A DNA stretch of 31,258 nucleotides, taken from contig JBEKHT010000028.1 of the NCBI GenBank assembly GCA_050012135.1, forward strand, positions 1 through 31,258, read 5' to 3'. Below the pieces are notes generated by a model. The model searched no databases. It saw only the letters and a program-made list of their open reading frames with translations, and was not told where the DNA came from. The translations under genes were made by a program, and so were the position numbers. The stretch is from JBEKHT01 sp050012135. Its GTDB lineage: Bacteria > Chloroflexota > Anaerolineae > Anaerolineales > RBG-16-64-43. The stretch's first letter is position 1. Every line of letters begins with the position of its first letter. This document shows positions 8,530 through 15,640 of the stretch, one piece after another.

Positions 8530-9858
8530 CTACGTTTTCCCAGCTGAAAGCGGGTGGGCCTCCGGACTGCTCGACCCGATGACCATCGGCATGCGATACC
8601 CTGCCTCTTCAAGTCGGCTGGCAAAGACCGGTCGCAGGCCGGTGGCGCGAAGCTGTCCGGTGACCTTGCCCTGCGGATTGCGTCCCTCTTCCAGAAACTT
8701 GAAGAGCTCGCTGATCACCACCTGTTCCCCCTCCATTCCAGCCACCTCGCAAACGGAGGTGATCTTGCGACTCCCATCGCGCAACCGGGAGAGCTGAACG
8801 ACCATGTCCACCGCGGAAGTGATTTGCTCGCGCAGCACTTTGGGAGGCAAATCGAACCCGGCCAGCTGGGCAAAGGTCTCGAAATGGACCAAGGCCTCGC
8901 GTGGGGAGTTCGCCTGGATGGTCATCAGACAGCCATCGTGCCCCATGTTCATGGCGTGCAAGAGCGCGACAGCCTCCTCACCGCGGATTTCTCCGAACAC
9001 GATGCGGTCCGGCCGCATCCGCAAGGCCCCACGCAGAAGGCTGGCCGGAGAAATCCCCCCCTTGCCCTGTGCTCCCGCCATCCGACCCTCCAGTCGAACC
9101 ACATGGGGTAGCAACAGATGGAGCTCGGCCGCCTCTTCCACCACGATCAGCCGTTCCGCCTCGGGAACACTCCCGGCCAGGCCGTTGAGCAGTGTGGTCT
9201 TCCCGGCACCCGGTCCTCCTGAGACCAGGAGATTAAGGCGGGCGCGCACGCAGGAACGCAGGAACTCAGCCATGTTGGGCGTGAGCGTGGCCAGGGCCAC
9301 CAAGTTCTCAAGGGTCAGTCGCTCCCTCATGAATTTCCGGATGCTCAGATAGGGCCCGTTGACGGCGGCTGGCGCAATCGCAACCGTGGCCCGAGACCCA
9401 TCGGGGAGCCGCGTCTCACATAGGGGGTCTTCGCTGGTAGCGGCCAGCCCTAGGGGAAACAAGATTCGATCGATCAGGCCTTGCAGCTGTTCCTCCTTTT
9501 CGAAGCTCACGGCCGCGGGGGTCACCGTTCCATGTCGCTCGACAAAAATGCTCTTCGGGCCATTGACCATGATCTCTGTCACCGTCGGATCGTCCAGCAG
9601 GGCCTGGAGGGGCCCGAATCCGAAAAGGTCTCTCATCACTCGAGAGAAAATCTCGTTGCGCTTGGTTTCACTCAGGTTGAGACGTGTCCGGGAGTAGACC
9701 TGGGCCAGGATCTCGGAAGCGGCGAGTTCCCGGGCGTACCCTGGAGGCAGGGAAGCGTCCAAGCTACCTGCCACCTGGTCCCTTAGCCAGGAGAGTAACC
9801 GCTCCACCTCATCTGGGCCGAGCACCGACGTCGGCGTAACGGTTGGTTTTCCGCTCAT
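8530..9858 (-). CDS. CpaF/TadA-type secretion ATPase
   Basis: This is a hexameric P-loop ATPase of the type II/IV secretion superfamily that powers pilus assembly or secretion at the cytoplasmic face of the membrane. The 442-aa chain shows the CpaF N-terminal domain (FGFGPLQALLDDPTVTEIMV), Walker A GGPGAGKTT (residues 214-222), VVEEAAELH, Walker B FGEIRGEEA (288-296) and the conserved His in LLHAMNMGHDG. ATG 9858 is chosen because GGAGGG precedes it and it overlaps the stop of the 98-aa gene as ATGA. No TadB/TadC, prepilin or prepilin peptidase genes are nearby, so it either works with distant genes or has another role. Confidence 0.93.
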   Translation of the reverse strand: MSGKPTVTPTSVLGPDEVERLLSWLRDQVAGSLDASLPPGYARELAASEILAQVYSRTRLNLSETKRNEIFSRVMRDLFGFGPLQALLDDPTVTEIMVNGPKSIFVERHGTVTPAAVSFEKEEQLQGLIDRILFPLGLAATSEDPLCETRLPDGSRATVAIAPAAVNGPYLSIRKFMRERLTLENLVALATLTPNMAEFLRSCVRARLNLLVSGGPGAGKTTLLNGLAGSVPEAERLIVVEEAAELHLLLPHVVRLEGRMAGAQGKGGISPASLLRGALRMRPDRIVFGEIRGEEAVALLHAMNMGHDGCLMTIQANSPREALVHFETFAQLAGFDLPPKVLREQITSAVDMVVQLSRLRDGSRKITSVCEVAGMEGEQVVISELFKFLEEGRNPQGKVTGQLRATGLRPVFASRLEEAGYRMPMVIGSSSPEAHPLSAGKT

Positions 9859-10151
9859 CCTCCGCCCTCCGCCGTGGAGCCTTCCGAGGGCGCCAGCCAC
9901 ACGATCTGGGTCTTGTTGACGGACAGGAAGGGAAAGGTGCCGACGGGTCTGCCCTGCTCATCGAATACCTGGGCCTCTGTGACCGCCAGGAAGGTCTGAG
10001 GGCCATCGAGCTCATCCGTCACCCGCTTATCGGGGTGGGCATGCACCATGCCTTGGATCATCTGGCGTGTCGTTTGAATTCGAGCCGGAATGGCGCGTTT
10101 CTGAATCACCTCGGTGAAGTACTTCCCCTTTGGATCGGAAAAACCTGGCAT
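9855..10151 (-). CDS. Conserved-looking hypothetical protein, 98 aa
   Basis: The function is not recognised. The small soluble protein starts MPGFSDPKGKYFTEV and contains the segment GMVHAHPDKRVTDELD, then a β-rich C-terminal half (TFLAVTEAQVF, TFPFLSVNKTQIVWL) that looks like a small barrel. ATG 10151 has GGAGG about 5 bp upstream. The frame is open further upstream, but that part lacks a ribosome site. Its stop overlaps the CpaF start by 4 bp (ATGA), so the two are translationally coupled, and the protein may serve the same secretion process. That link is inferred from gene arrangement only. Confidence 0.72.
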   Translation of the reverse strand: MPGFSDPKGKYFTEVIQKRAIPARIQTTRQMIQGMVHAHPDKRVTDELDGPQTFLAVTEAQVFDEQGRPVGTFPFLSVNKTQIVWLAPSEGSTAEGGG

Positions 10152-10258
10152 CCCTTCCTCCTTGAAGATCGTTCCTACCCAAACAGGGCATTCTGATGGC
10201 CTGCCCACGACATGGCGCTCCCGATCCGCTCCTTCGGGGCCGTGGGCTGGAGGGAATG

Positions 10259-11428
10259 TCACCCCTGAGCCAAGTCAAGTTCGAAGGAGAAAGAGGAACC
10301 CTTCGATTCGGCGCTCTCCACCCGGATCTGAGAGCCATGAGCCTCCACGATCTGCTGAGCCAGCGCCAAGCCGAGTCCGGTTCCGCTGTAACGCCGCGTA
10401 GTCGAACCATCAAGCTGGTGAAACGGCGTGAAGAGCTCGGCAATGCGGGATTGCGGAATGCCGATTCCGGTGTCCTCAACCGAAAGCCTCACCCTTTTAG
10501 CGCTGCGCCGGATGCAAACCCTCACCTGCCCTCCCGGCGGGGTGAACTTGAGAGAGTTGTCCAGCAACTGAGCGATGACCCACCCGATCCGCTGGCGGTC
10601 GGCCTGAACCGGAGGTAGTCCCGGTTCGGCTTCCAATCTCATGCCTACCCTTCCCCGACCCGCTCCAGGGCTGGCGCGGCTCATGGCCTCTTGGGCCACC
10701 GAGATGATGTCACAGTGGGACAGGGCAAGTTGGACCTCCCCCCGCGTGGTGGCTGCGAATCGAATCAAGTCCTCAATTAGGCTCTCCAGCCGAGCCGTCG
10801 CACGTCGCAGGGATTGGAGGGCCCCCTGCTGGTCGGGCGAAAGGGATCCGAGCGCCCCTTCTGACAGAAGCTCGACGTAGCCCACGACCTGGGTCATCGG
10901 AGTGCGCAGCTCGTGGGAGATGTTGCCCACGAAATTCGCCTTCAAACGGTCGAGTTCTGAGAGCCGTTCCAAGGCCTGGGCTAGCTCTGCGGTTCGCTCC
11001 ATGACCCGGTGCTCGAGATTCCAATTCGCCGCTTGCAGGGCATGTTGCAGTCGAGAGATTTGCTGCGCAACCACCCGGTCGAGATCCTTGGGGTCCAGTA
11101 CGCCCTGTTCGACGAGCACCTCCCCCAGGCGCCGGGCCACCCCCCGGGATTGCGAGGCGGACTGGGCTTGCAAGGCTTGTTCGAGCTGGGGCTCCGTAAT
11201 CAATCCCTCGCCCAGCAGAGCGTCTCCCAGACGCGGGACCAGCTCCTCCAGGCTGCTGGGCTCGATCGTTGCCGGGGCAAGGGTCTCGGAGACTCGGCTG
11301 CGAAGGAGAAGGTCGGCGGCGAGTAAGAGATCGAGCCCGCATTCGGGGCAATTACGCTCGTTCGGCGGGATCTTGGCCCCACACTGGGGACAGCGAATGG
11401 TGGTTAGAGGCGTGGCGACAGGGTCCAT
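10259..11428 (-). CDS. Cytosolic histidine kinase with zinc ribbon and secretion-ATPase-like N-domain
   Basis: This is a sensor kinase without membrane spans (389 aa). The N-terminus has a zinc ribbon (C13, C16, C27, C30 in CPQCG...CPECG). Residues ~65-125 contain two copies of a motif, GDALLGEGLITEPQLEQAL and GEVLVEQGVLDPKDLDRVV, which resembles the N-terminal domain of GspE/PilB-type ATPases. A coiled coil leads to HisKA with phospho-acceptor H172 in SHELRTP. HATPase_c follows (N box LLDNSLKFTPPGG, G1 EDTGIGIP, G2 GTGLGLAL). No response regulator is adjacent. ATG 11428 is chosen as it directly precedes the zinc ribbon; its ribosome site is weak. It heads the leftward run that includes CpaF, 107 bp upstream of the 98-aa gene. 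Confidence 0.88.
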   Translation of the reverse strand: MDPVATPLTTIRCPQCGAKIPPNERNCPECGLDLLLAADLLLRSRVSETLAPATIEPSSLEELVPRLGDALLGEGLITEPQLEQALQAQSASQSRGVARRLGEVLVEQGVLDPKDLDRVVAQQISRLQHALQAANWNLEHRVMERTAELAQALERLSELDRLKANFVGNISHELRTPMTQVVGYVELLSEGALGSLSPDQQGALQSLRRATARLESLIEDLIRFAATTRGEVQLALSHCDIISVAQEAMSRASPGAGRGRVGMRLEAEPGLPPVQADRQRIGWVIAQLLDNSLKFTPPGGQVRVCIRRSAKRVRLSVEDTGIGIPQSRIAELFTPFHQLDGSTTRRYSGTGLGLALAQQIVEAHGSQIRVESAESKGSSFSFELDLAQG

Positions 11429-11494
11429 CCAGGCCAATCCGGATAAGTTCACGCGATGATAGCCCGGAAGGGGGGTTCGTGCAAGGCAGGCGCC

Positions 11495-11522
11495 TTGCAC
11501 CCTGCGACCGAAACGGTATAAT
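11495..11522 (+). promoter_or_regulatory. Promoter of the 529-aa gene operon
   Basis: TTGCAC (11495-11500) lies 16 bp before a perfect TATAAT (11517-11522). Transcription would begin near 11530, about 57 bp before the GTG start at 11587. The kinase gene diverges on the other side. Confidence 0.65.
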
Positions 11523-11586
11523 GGGGCGTACTCGTCTTTCGCGCCCCAGACTGCATTGAGTCGAGATCCATCACCTTGAGGACTGC

Positions 11587-13176
11587 GTGACCGAGCGGCA
11601 GGCAAGCGCCCCGAGCGCCTGGGGCGAGAGTTTCACCATCACCCCCTCCGATATCGAGTTTATCAACAACCTCCTGCTCGAAGAAGGGGTTCCCCTTTCC
11701 TCCGAGGCGATGGCCCAGGCGCTGGTGCAAGAGCGTTTGCGCCAAGAGGCGCGTCGACGCGCCAATCTAACCGCCTCTCAGAAGATCTACCAGCCCAAGA
11801 ACCGCTACCAAGCCAATGACGATCTGGTCTTCCCAGCGCTGGGCCTGGCCCGAGGCAAGGTCATCAGCGTTCGTCCGGGGCATAACCCAGACCTGGGCGG
11901 GTTCGAGGTGATCCGGGTCCGTATGGATGAGTCCGACCGCGAGTTCGCGGCCAACCTCGCAATTCACAAGCTCAACGACATTCCCCTCGAGACAATTAGC
12001 GGCACCGAAGATCTGAATGCCGAAGAGGTCATGGATCGATGGGGCAGCGGGGTGGCGGAGACGATCGAAAAGGAGCTGGAAAAGCAGGAGGAGTTCGTTC
12101 GCATTGCCGGCCGCTGGTTTCCGCGCTCGCTGGTGGTCCCGATCAGCCCGGGTCATTTGAACTTGGCGGAGGCCGTCCTGGATGTTGCTGGAGGGGGGCC
12201 GTTGCCAACCCAGGCCCTGCTCGAGCACATCGAGATGCCCAAAGGCATTAACCCGCGACTGGCCTCCTTCTCCCTTGAATACGCACTTCAGGAAGATGAA
12301 CGCTTTGACGAGGTCGGACCCTCGGGAGTGGTGATGTGGTTCCTGAAGCGACTTGAGCCGGACGGGGTGCGCAACCCGCCGGCCTTGCTCAACTACCGTC
12401 CGATCGCCTATGCGCCGTCCCAGTTGCCGGAGTGGTTTCAGGAACTGGAACGCGAGATTGAGGATGAATGGGGCTCAGCCTCTCCTCCAAAACAGGACGA
12501 GGAGCAGGTCACGCTGACCCTTACCTTCCCCCATTGGAAGGTGGGCACTCTCCCCCTGACCCCGCGACTGGCTCGACTTTTTCCCACGGCGTATCAGGCC
12601 CCGCGAATCCGCTTCGAATTCGCGGACGCGCAAACCCAGCGGATCTTTCCGGGGTGGGTCGTACGCCCGCATCGGTATGTCTTCGGACTTGCGGACTGGA
12701 TTGTGGAGAAGGGACTCTTGCCGGGGGCCTACGTCCGGGTTCGCCAGGGGCAGCAATCGGGACAGGTGGTCTTGGAAGCGGCCACCCGTCGGCCGACGAG
12801 GGAATGGATCCGCACAGCCTCCGTGGACGGGGACGGACGCCTCAAGTTTACGATGCAAAAACTCTCGGTCGGGTTTGAGTACGACGAGTTGATGGTAATG
12901 GCGGTCGCGAATCTCGCGGACGTAGATCGATCCATTGCGCGCTACGCCCATGAGAGGGACTGGCTTCCGCGGCTGGTCGTGGAAGTCTTCCGAGAGTTGG
13001 CCAAGCTCAATCCCCAGAGCACCGTGCATTCTCGCACGTTGTATAGCGCGGTCAATGTCGTGCGCCGCCTTCCTCCCGGGCCGCTCATGGCGGAGCTCGC
13101 GAGCCGGCCTTATTTCGATCATGTCGGTGACTTGTACTACCGATTTGAGGAATCCCGCTGGGTGGAGGCGAGGTGA
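11587..13176 (+). CDS. Hypothetical protein, 529 aa
   Basis: The function is not recognised. The protein is soluble, with no signal peptide or membrane span. The N-terminal ~70 residues are helical and charged. Residues ~70-125 have a compact β-rich module (NRYQANDDLVFPALGLARGKVISVRPGH is its start). A linker at ~290-310 is acidic. The C-terminal ~100 residues have the helical, winged-helix-like pattern seen again at the end of the next protein. GTG 11587 has a TTGAGGA sequence a few bases upstream. Its stop overlaps the next start as GTGA, so the two are coupled. A DNA-associated or complex-assembly role is possible, but this is a guess from layout only. Confidence 0.72.
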   Translation: MTERQASAPSAWGESFTITPSDIEFINNLLLEEGVPLSSEAMAQALVQERLRQEARRRANLTASQKIYQPKNRYQANDDLVFPALGLARGKVISVRPGHNPDLGGFEVIRVRMDESDREFAANLAIHKLNDIPLETISGTEDLNAEEVMDRWGSGVAETIEKELEKQEEFVRIAGRWFPRSLVVPISPGHLNLAEAVLDVAGGGPLPTQALLEHIEMPKGINPRLASFSLEYALQEDERFDEVGPSGVVMWFLKRLEPDGVRNPPALLNYRPIAYAPSQLPEWFQELEREIEDEWGSASPPKQDEEQVTLTLTFPHWKVGTLPLTPRLARLFPTAYQAPRIRFEFADAQTQRIFPGWVVRPHRYVFGLADWIVEKGLLPGAYVRVRQGQQSGQVVLEAATRRPTREWIRTASVDGDGRLKFTMQKLSVGFEYDELMVMAVANLADVDRSIARYAHERDWLPRLVVEVFRELAKLNPQSTVHSRTLYSAVNVVRRLPPGPLMAELASRPYFDHVGDLYYRFEESRWVEAR

Positions 13177-13616
13177 ACCCGCCGATCAGGACGTCCCGCC
13201 TCTTTCGACCCACGCTCGAAACCCGACTGCACATCGACTACGACTGGTGGAGTCGGAACGATCGCGAATGGCGAGTCTACCTGGCTAGTCATTTGTGCCA
13301 GGAGCACCGAGCGGTTTTGGAGGTCCAACCGGCCGAAGAGCAGATCGATTGGGTGCAGGCGGACACTGGGGAAGTGCGTCAGGTCGATAGCATCCAGCAC
13401 GCGCTGATTACCCACTGCTCGCAACAACCCGGCTACATCTCCCCGCAGACCTCGCTGGTCGATGCCGTCTTCCGCGTCTTCCTGGCCAACGACAATACCC
13501 CGATGACCATTCGCGACCTGGCCGAAAGGACCGGTCGTCCGGCCGAGACGATCCTTCGAACCCTGGGTGGAACGCACGTCTACAAGGGATTGCGGCCCGT
13601 ATTGGCCGGCTCATGA
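13173..13616 (+). CDS. Hypothetical protein, 147 aa, possible winged helix at C-terminus
   Basis: The function is not recognised. The N-terminal half is rich in Trp, Asp and β-type residues (HIDYDWWSRNDREWRVYLA). The C-terminal ~60 residues (LVDAVFRVFLANDNTPMTI then RDLAERTGRPAETILRTLGG) have the spacing of a helix-turn-helix. GTG 13173 overlaps the previous stop by 4 bp, and its own stop overlaps the next ATG by 4 bp, so the three genes form one translationally coupled unit. The HTH suggests it may bind nucleic acid with its 529-aa partner. This is an inference from pattern, not a family match. Confidence 0.7.
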   Translation: MNPPIRTSRLFRPTLETRLHIDYDWWSRNDREWRVYLASHLCQEHRAVLEVQPAEEQIDWVQADTGEVRQVDSIQHALITHCSQQPGYISPQTSLVDAVFRVFLANDNTPMTIRDLAERTGRPAETILRTLGGTHVYKGLRPVLAGS

Positions 13617-13867
13617 ATGTCACGGTTCGCCTGTACGGGATCCTGAGGCGGATCGACCCAGGGCATGACCCCAAGGAGCCCCTGCGGCTTGAAATTCAGG
13701 AAGGGGGAAGCGTCGCGGACCTTGCGGGTCCACTGGGTATCCCGAGGGATTGGGTCGTCACGGCCGTGGTGAATGGAGAGGTCTCCAGGCCGAAACGGGT
13801 ACTTGTGGACGGAGATCAGGTGCAGCTATTCCCACCGGTCGCTGGTGGGCAAGTCGGTCCTCTGTGA
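13613..13867 (+). CDS. MoaD/ThiS-like β-grasp (ubiquitin-like) protein
   Basis: This 84-aa sulfur-carrier-type β-grasp protein begins MNVTVRLYGILRRI and ends in FPPVAGGQVGPL. In MoaD and ThiS the chain normally stops at the Gly-Gly, which is adenylated and thiocarboxylated. Here Gly78-Gly79 are followed by five extra residues, so activation would need a processing cut or the protein has another role. ATG 13613 overlaps the stop of the 147-aa gene by 4 bp, making it the last of a three-gene coupled operon. No MoeB/ThiF-type E1 or molybdopterin/thiamine gene is in view. The fold call is fairly sure; the pathway is unknown. Confidence 0.8.
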   Translation: MNVTVRLYGILRRIDPGHDPKEPLRLEIQEGGSVADLAGPLGIPRDWVVTAVVNGEVSRPKRVLVDGDQVQLFPPVAGGQVGPL

Positions 13868-13877
13868 GCCCGGGGAG

Positions 13878-13911
13878 GGTTCAAAGGTGTTCGTTGCCCC
13901 TCGAACCTTTT
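13878..13911 (+). terminator. Rho-independent terminator after the MoaD-like gene
   Basis: GGTTC (13878-13882) pairs with GAACC (13903-13907), extended inward by AGG/CCT, and is followed by TTTT. It ends the three-gene operon and overlaps the -35 box of the tRNA-Arg promoter. Confidence 0.6.
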
Positions 13912-13923
13912 CCGGTTTAGAAT
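13894..13923 (+). promoter_or_regulatory. tRNA-Arg promoter
   Basis: TTGCCC (13894-13899), an 18-bp spacer, then TAGAAT (13918-13923), 8 bp before the tRNA-Arg 5' end. The same TTGCCC/TAGA pair recurs in the cassette-associated repeats on the right of the window. Confidence 0.65.
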
Positions 13924-13931
13924 AGTCCCAG

Positions 13932-14005
13932 GCCCCTGTAGCTCAAATGGATAGAGCGTCGGACTTCTAATCCGCAGGTTCTCGGTTCAAGTCCGGGCAG
14001 GGGCG
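13932..14005 (+). tRNA. tRNA-Arg (anticodon UCU), probable island insertion site
   Basis: A full cloverleaf: acceptor stem GCCCCTG with CAGGGGC, D arm, anticodon loop CTTCTAA (anticodon TCT), T stem CTCGG/CCGGG around TTCAAGT, discriminator G. CCA is not encoded. A tyrosine integrase gene lies 88 bp beyond the 3' end, the usual arrangement when an island has inserted at a tRNA 3' end. I found no second copy of the 3' tRNA segment in the window. Confidence 0.95.
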
Positions 14006-14060
14006 CTAGGTCTGTAGCCGCACGGCTTACAGGCCGAGTCCGGGCTGCTCCCGGATGCAC

Positions 14061-14090
14061 GAGAGGGGCGACCGTGACGGGTCGCCTCTC
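14061..14090 (-). terminator. Hairpin just after the integrase stop
   Basis: GAGAGG..CGACC on the left pairs with GGTCGCCTCTC on the right (two G bulges), directly after the integrase TAA (14094-14096). There is no U-run, so it may be a weak terminator or part of the att region. Confidence 0.4.
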
Positions 14091-14093
14091 CAT

Positions 14094-14912
14094 TTAGGCG
14101 GCCTCCAGGAACCGGCGCACGTCATCTAGCCCCAGTGTGTCCGTGTAGTGTTCCAGCATCGCCAATGACCTCCATCCGCCTTGCAGCTGTGCCACTCGGG
14201 TTGGCATGCCCGATCCAACAGCATGGGTAGCCGCGCCGCGCCGGAAGTCATGCGCCGAGAATTGGATCCCCGAATCATTGGCCAGATGGCTGAGGTTCGC
14301 CTTGAGGCCTTCGACCGTCAAAGGCTTGCCGGTGCGGGTGTTCACAAAAACCGTGTGCGTCTCCGGGCTGGCACACTCCGACCGGCCATACTTCACCCAG
14401 CCACCTAGCAGGCCGGCCGTCTCGGCTGTCAAGGCCATCTTTCGGAACCGGTTGCCTTTGCCGATCACCCCGATCTTCATGCCTTCCAGATCCAGGTCGC
14501 GCAGCTCGCAACGCACCACCTCAGAGACGCGCATCCAAGTCGTCCATAGGACCGCCAGGATGATGCTCAGCTGCTTGCCCGCCGGGGTCTTGTGGCAGGC
14601 CAACTGCAGGCGCGCCTTGTCCTCGAGGCTGAGGGCGCGCTGAGGTCGGAAGGCCGGCCGCCGCCACTTAATGCACATAATCGGCGCGGCATCCTGGCCC
14701 CGCCAGTGCATGTAGGACCGGATCGCATTCAGGCAGTTGCGCGCTGTTGCGTCCTTCCAGTGCCGAGCCTCCACAAGGGCGCAGTAGTCGCTCGGCGTGA
14801 GAGTCAGCAACGACTCGTCAGTCCAGGTCCGTAGCTGGTCGAAGTAGCGTTTGTAAGTTTCCTTGGTTATGGACGCGAACCTAGAACAGTCAAGCCATGC
14901 TTGAACGTCCAT
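14094..14912 (-). CDS. Tyrosine recombinase / integrase
   Basis: A site-specific recombinase that probably inserts and excises the island at tRNA-Arg. The 272-aa chain has an N-terminal core-binding SAM-like domain (residues ~1-85) and a catalytic domain with R128 (TTWMRVSEV), K152 (GKGNRFRK), H221 and R224 (HDFRRGAATH), W247 in the second His/Trp position and nucleophile Y256 (EHYTD). All catalytic positions are filled, so it looks intact. ATG 14912 is chosen: GGGAG lies 5 bp upstream, and the frame upstream of it has poor composition. It reads toward the tRNA and stops 88 bp from it, the classic position for a tRNA-targeting integrase. No excisionase is recognised next to it. Confidence 0.92.
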   Translation of the reverse strand: MDVQAWLDCSRFASITKETYKRYFDQLRTWTDESLLTLTPSDYCALVEARHWKDATARNCLNAIRSYMHWRGQDAAPIMCIKWRRPAFRPQRALSLEDKARLQLACHKTPAGKQLSIILAVLWTTWMRVSEVVRCELRDLDLEGMKIGVIGKGNRFRKMALTAETAGLLGGWVKYGRSECASPETHTVFVNTRTGKPLTVEGLKANLSHLANDSGIQFSAHDFRRGAATHAVGSGMPTRVAQLQGGWRSLAMLEHYTDTLGLDDVRRFLEAA

Positions 14913-15134
14913 GCTGCTCCCGACTTTCCCAGCCCGGTGACGCGGGCGCGGTTGCGGGGAACGCGGGAGGCCGCCGCGAGGGCTTGCTGTGGCGACCGTC
15001 CCTCCCCATTCCGCGAGCATCATAGACCTGCCAACCGACGGACGCAAGTCACAGCTTCACTCCAGCCTCCGCGTTCGAGGGGGGGTAGTGACCTGTACCC
15101 CTCGCCCCGTTCGCTGTGGGGACTCCTGTTGCGT

Positions 15135-15344
15135 TCACCACGAGCCCTCAGGTCCATTGATAATCGCAATCAGCATTGGGCCGTCCTCGGACCTTGCAAC
15201 GTCGCTTTGGATGTAAGAATGCTCAAATGCGTATCTGTACGCGACCTCGACTGACTCCCGGATCTCCACTTCCATCTTGGGAGGGGAATCGGGGACCTCA
15301 TGCGGGGCCGCATCCGGAACCGTTCCCAAGTACGTCCCTAGCAC
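15135..15344 (-). CDS. Possible small hypothetical protein, 69 aa
   Basis: The function is not recognised. The sequence has a plausible protein composition (ESVEVAYRYAFEHSYIQSDV, then MLIAIINGPEGSW). The GTG start has AAGGGGG about 8 bp upstream and overlaps the stop of the preceding small frame (GTGCTAG), as in coupled genes. It lies upstream of the integrase on the same strand, the place where a directionality factor might be, but no excisionase signature is visible. Confidence 0.4.
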   Translation of the reverse strand: MLGTYLGTVPDAAPHEVPDSPPKMEVEIRESVEVAYRYAFEHSYIQSDVARSEDGPMLIAIINGPEGSW

Positions 15345-15532
15345 GCCTTTGCCCCCTTGTGACGCCCCTGAACCAGCGCAGCGGTGCCGGCCAGTCGGTA
15401 GACTTTCAAGATGACCACATTGTCACCTTGATTTCCTTTCAGCGTGGATCGCTCAAAGTCGTGAGTCCCCAGATCCAGTACCTTTGGGCATCCCTTGGCT
15501 CCTTCCTGTGGCGCCTTGAGGCTCCTGTGCAC
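15338..15532 (-). CDS. Possible small hypothetical protein, 64 aa
   Basis: The function is not recognised. It starts with GTG and has no strong ribosome site. The basic C-terminal half (DNVVILKVYRLAGTAALVQG) looks protein-like, and the 7-bp overlap with the next small frame argues for translation. It could instead be a shadow or a remnant in a region that is otherwise empty between 14913 and 15640. Confidence 0.3.
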   Translation of the reverse strand: MHRSLKAPQEGAKGCPKVLDLGTHDFERSTLKGNQGDNVVILKVYRLAGTAALVQGRHKGAKAC

Positions 15533-15640
15533 GCCCTAAGGACATTTCGATCACACGTCTAAGGACAGGCATGAAACTCCGCCTTCCCTGCCTGGATTTC
15601 CAAGCATCCTGCTGCCAATTGCTTTCCAGCGTCCATCCGA

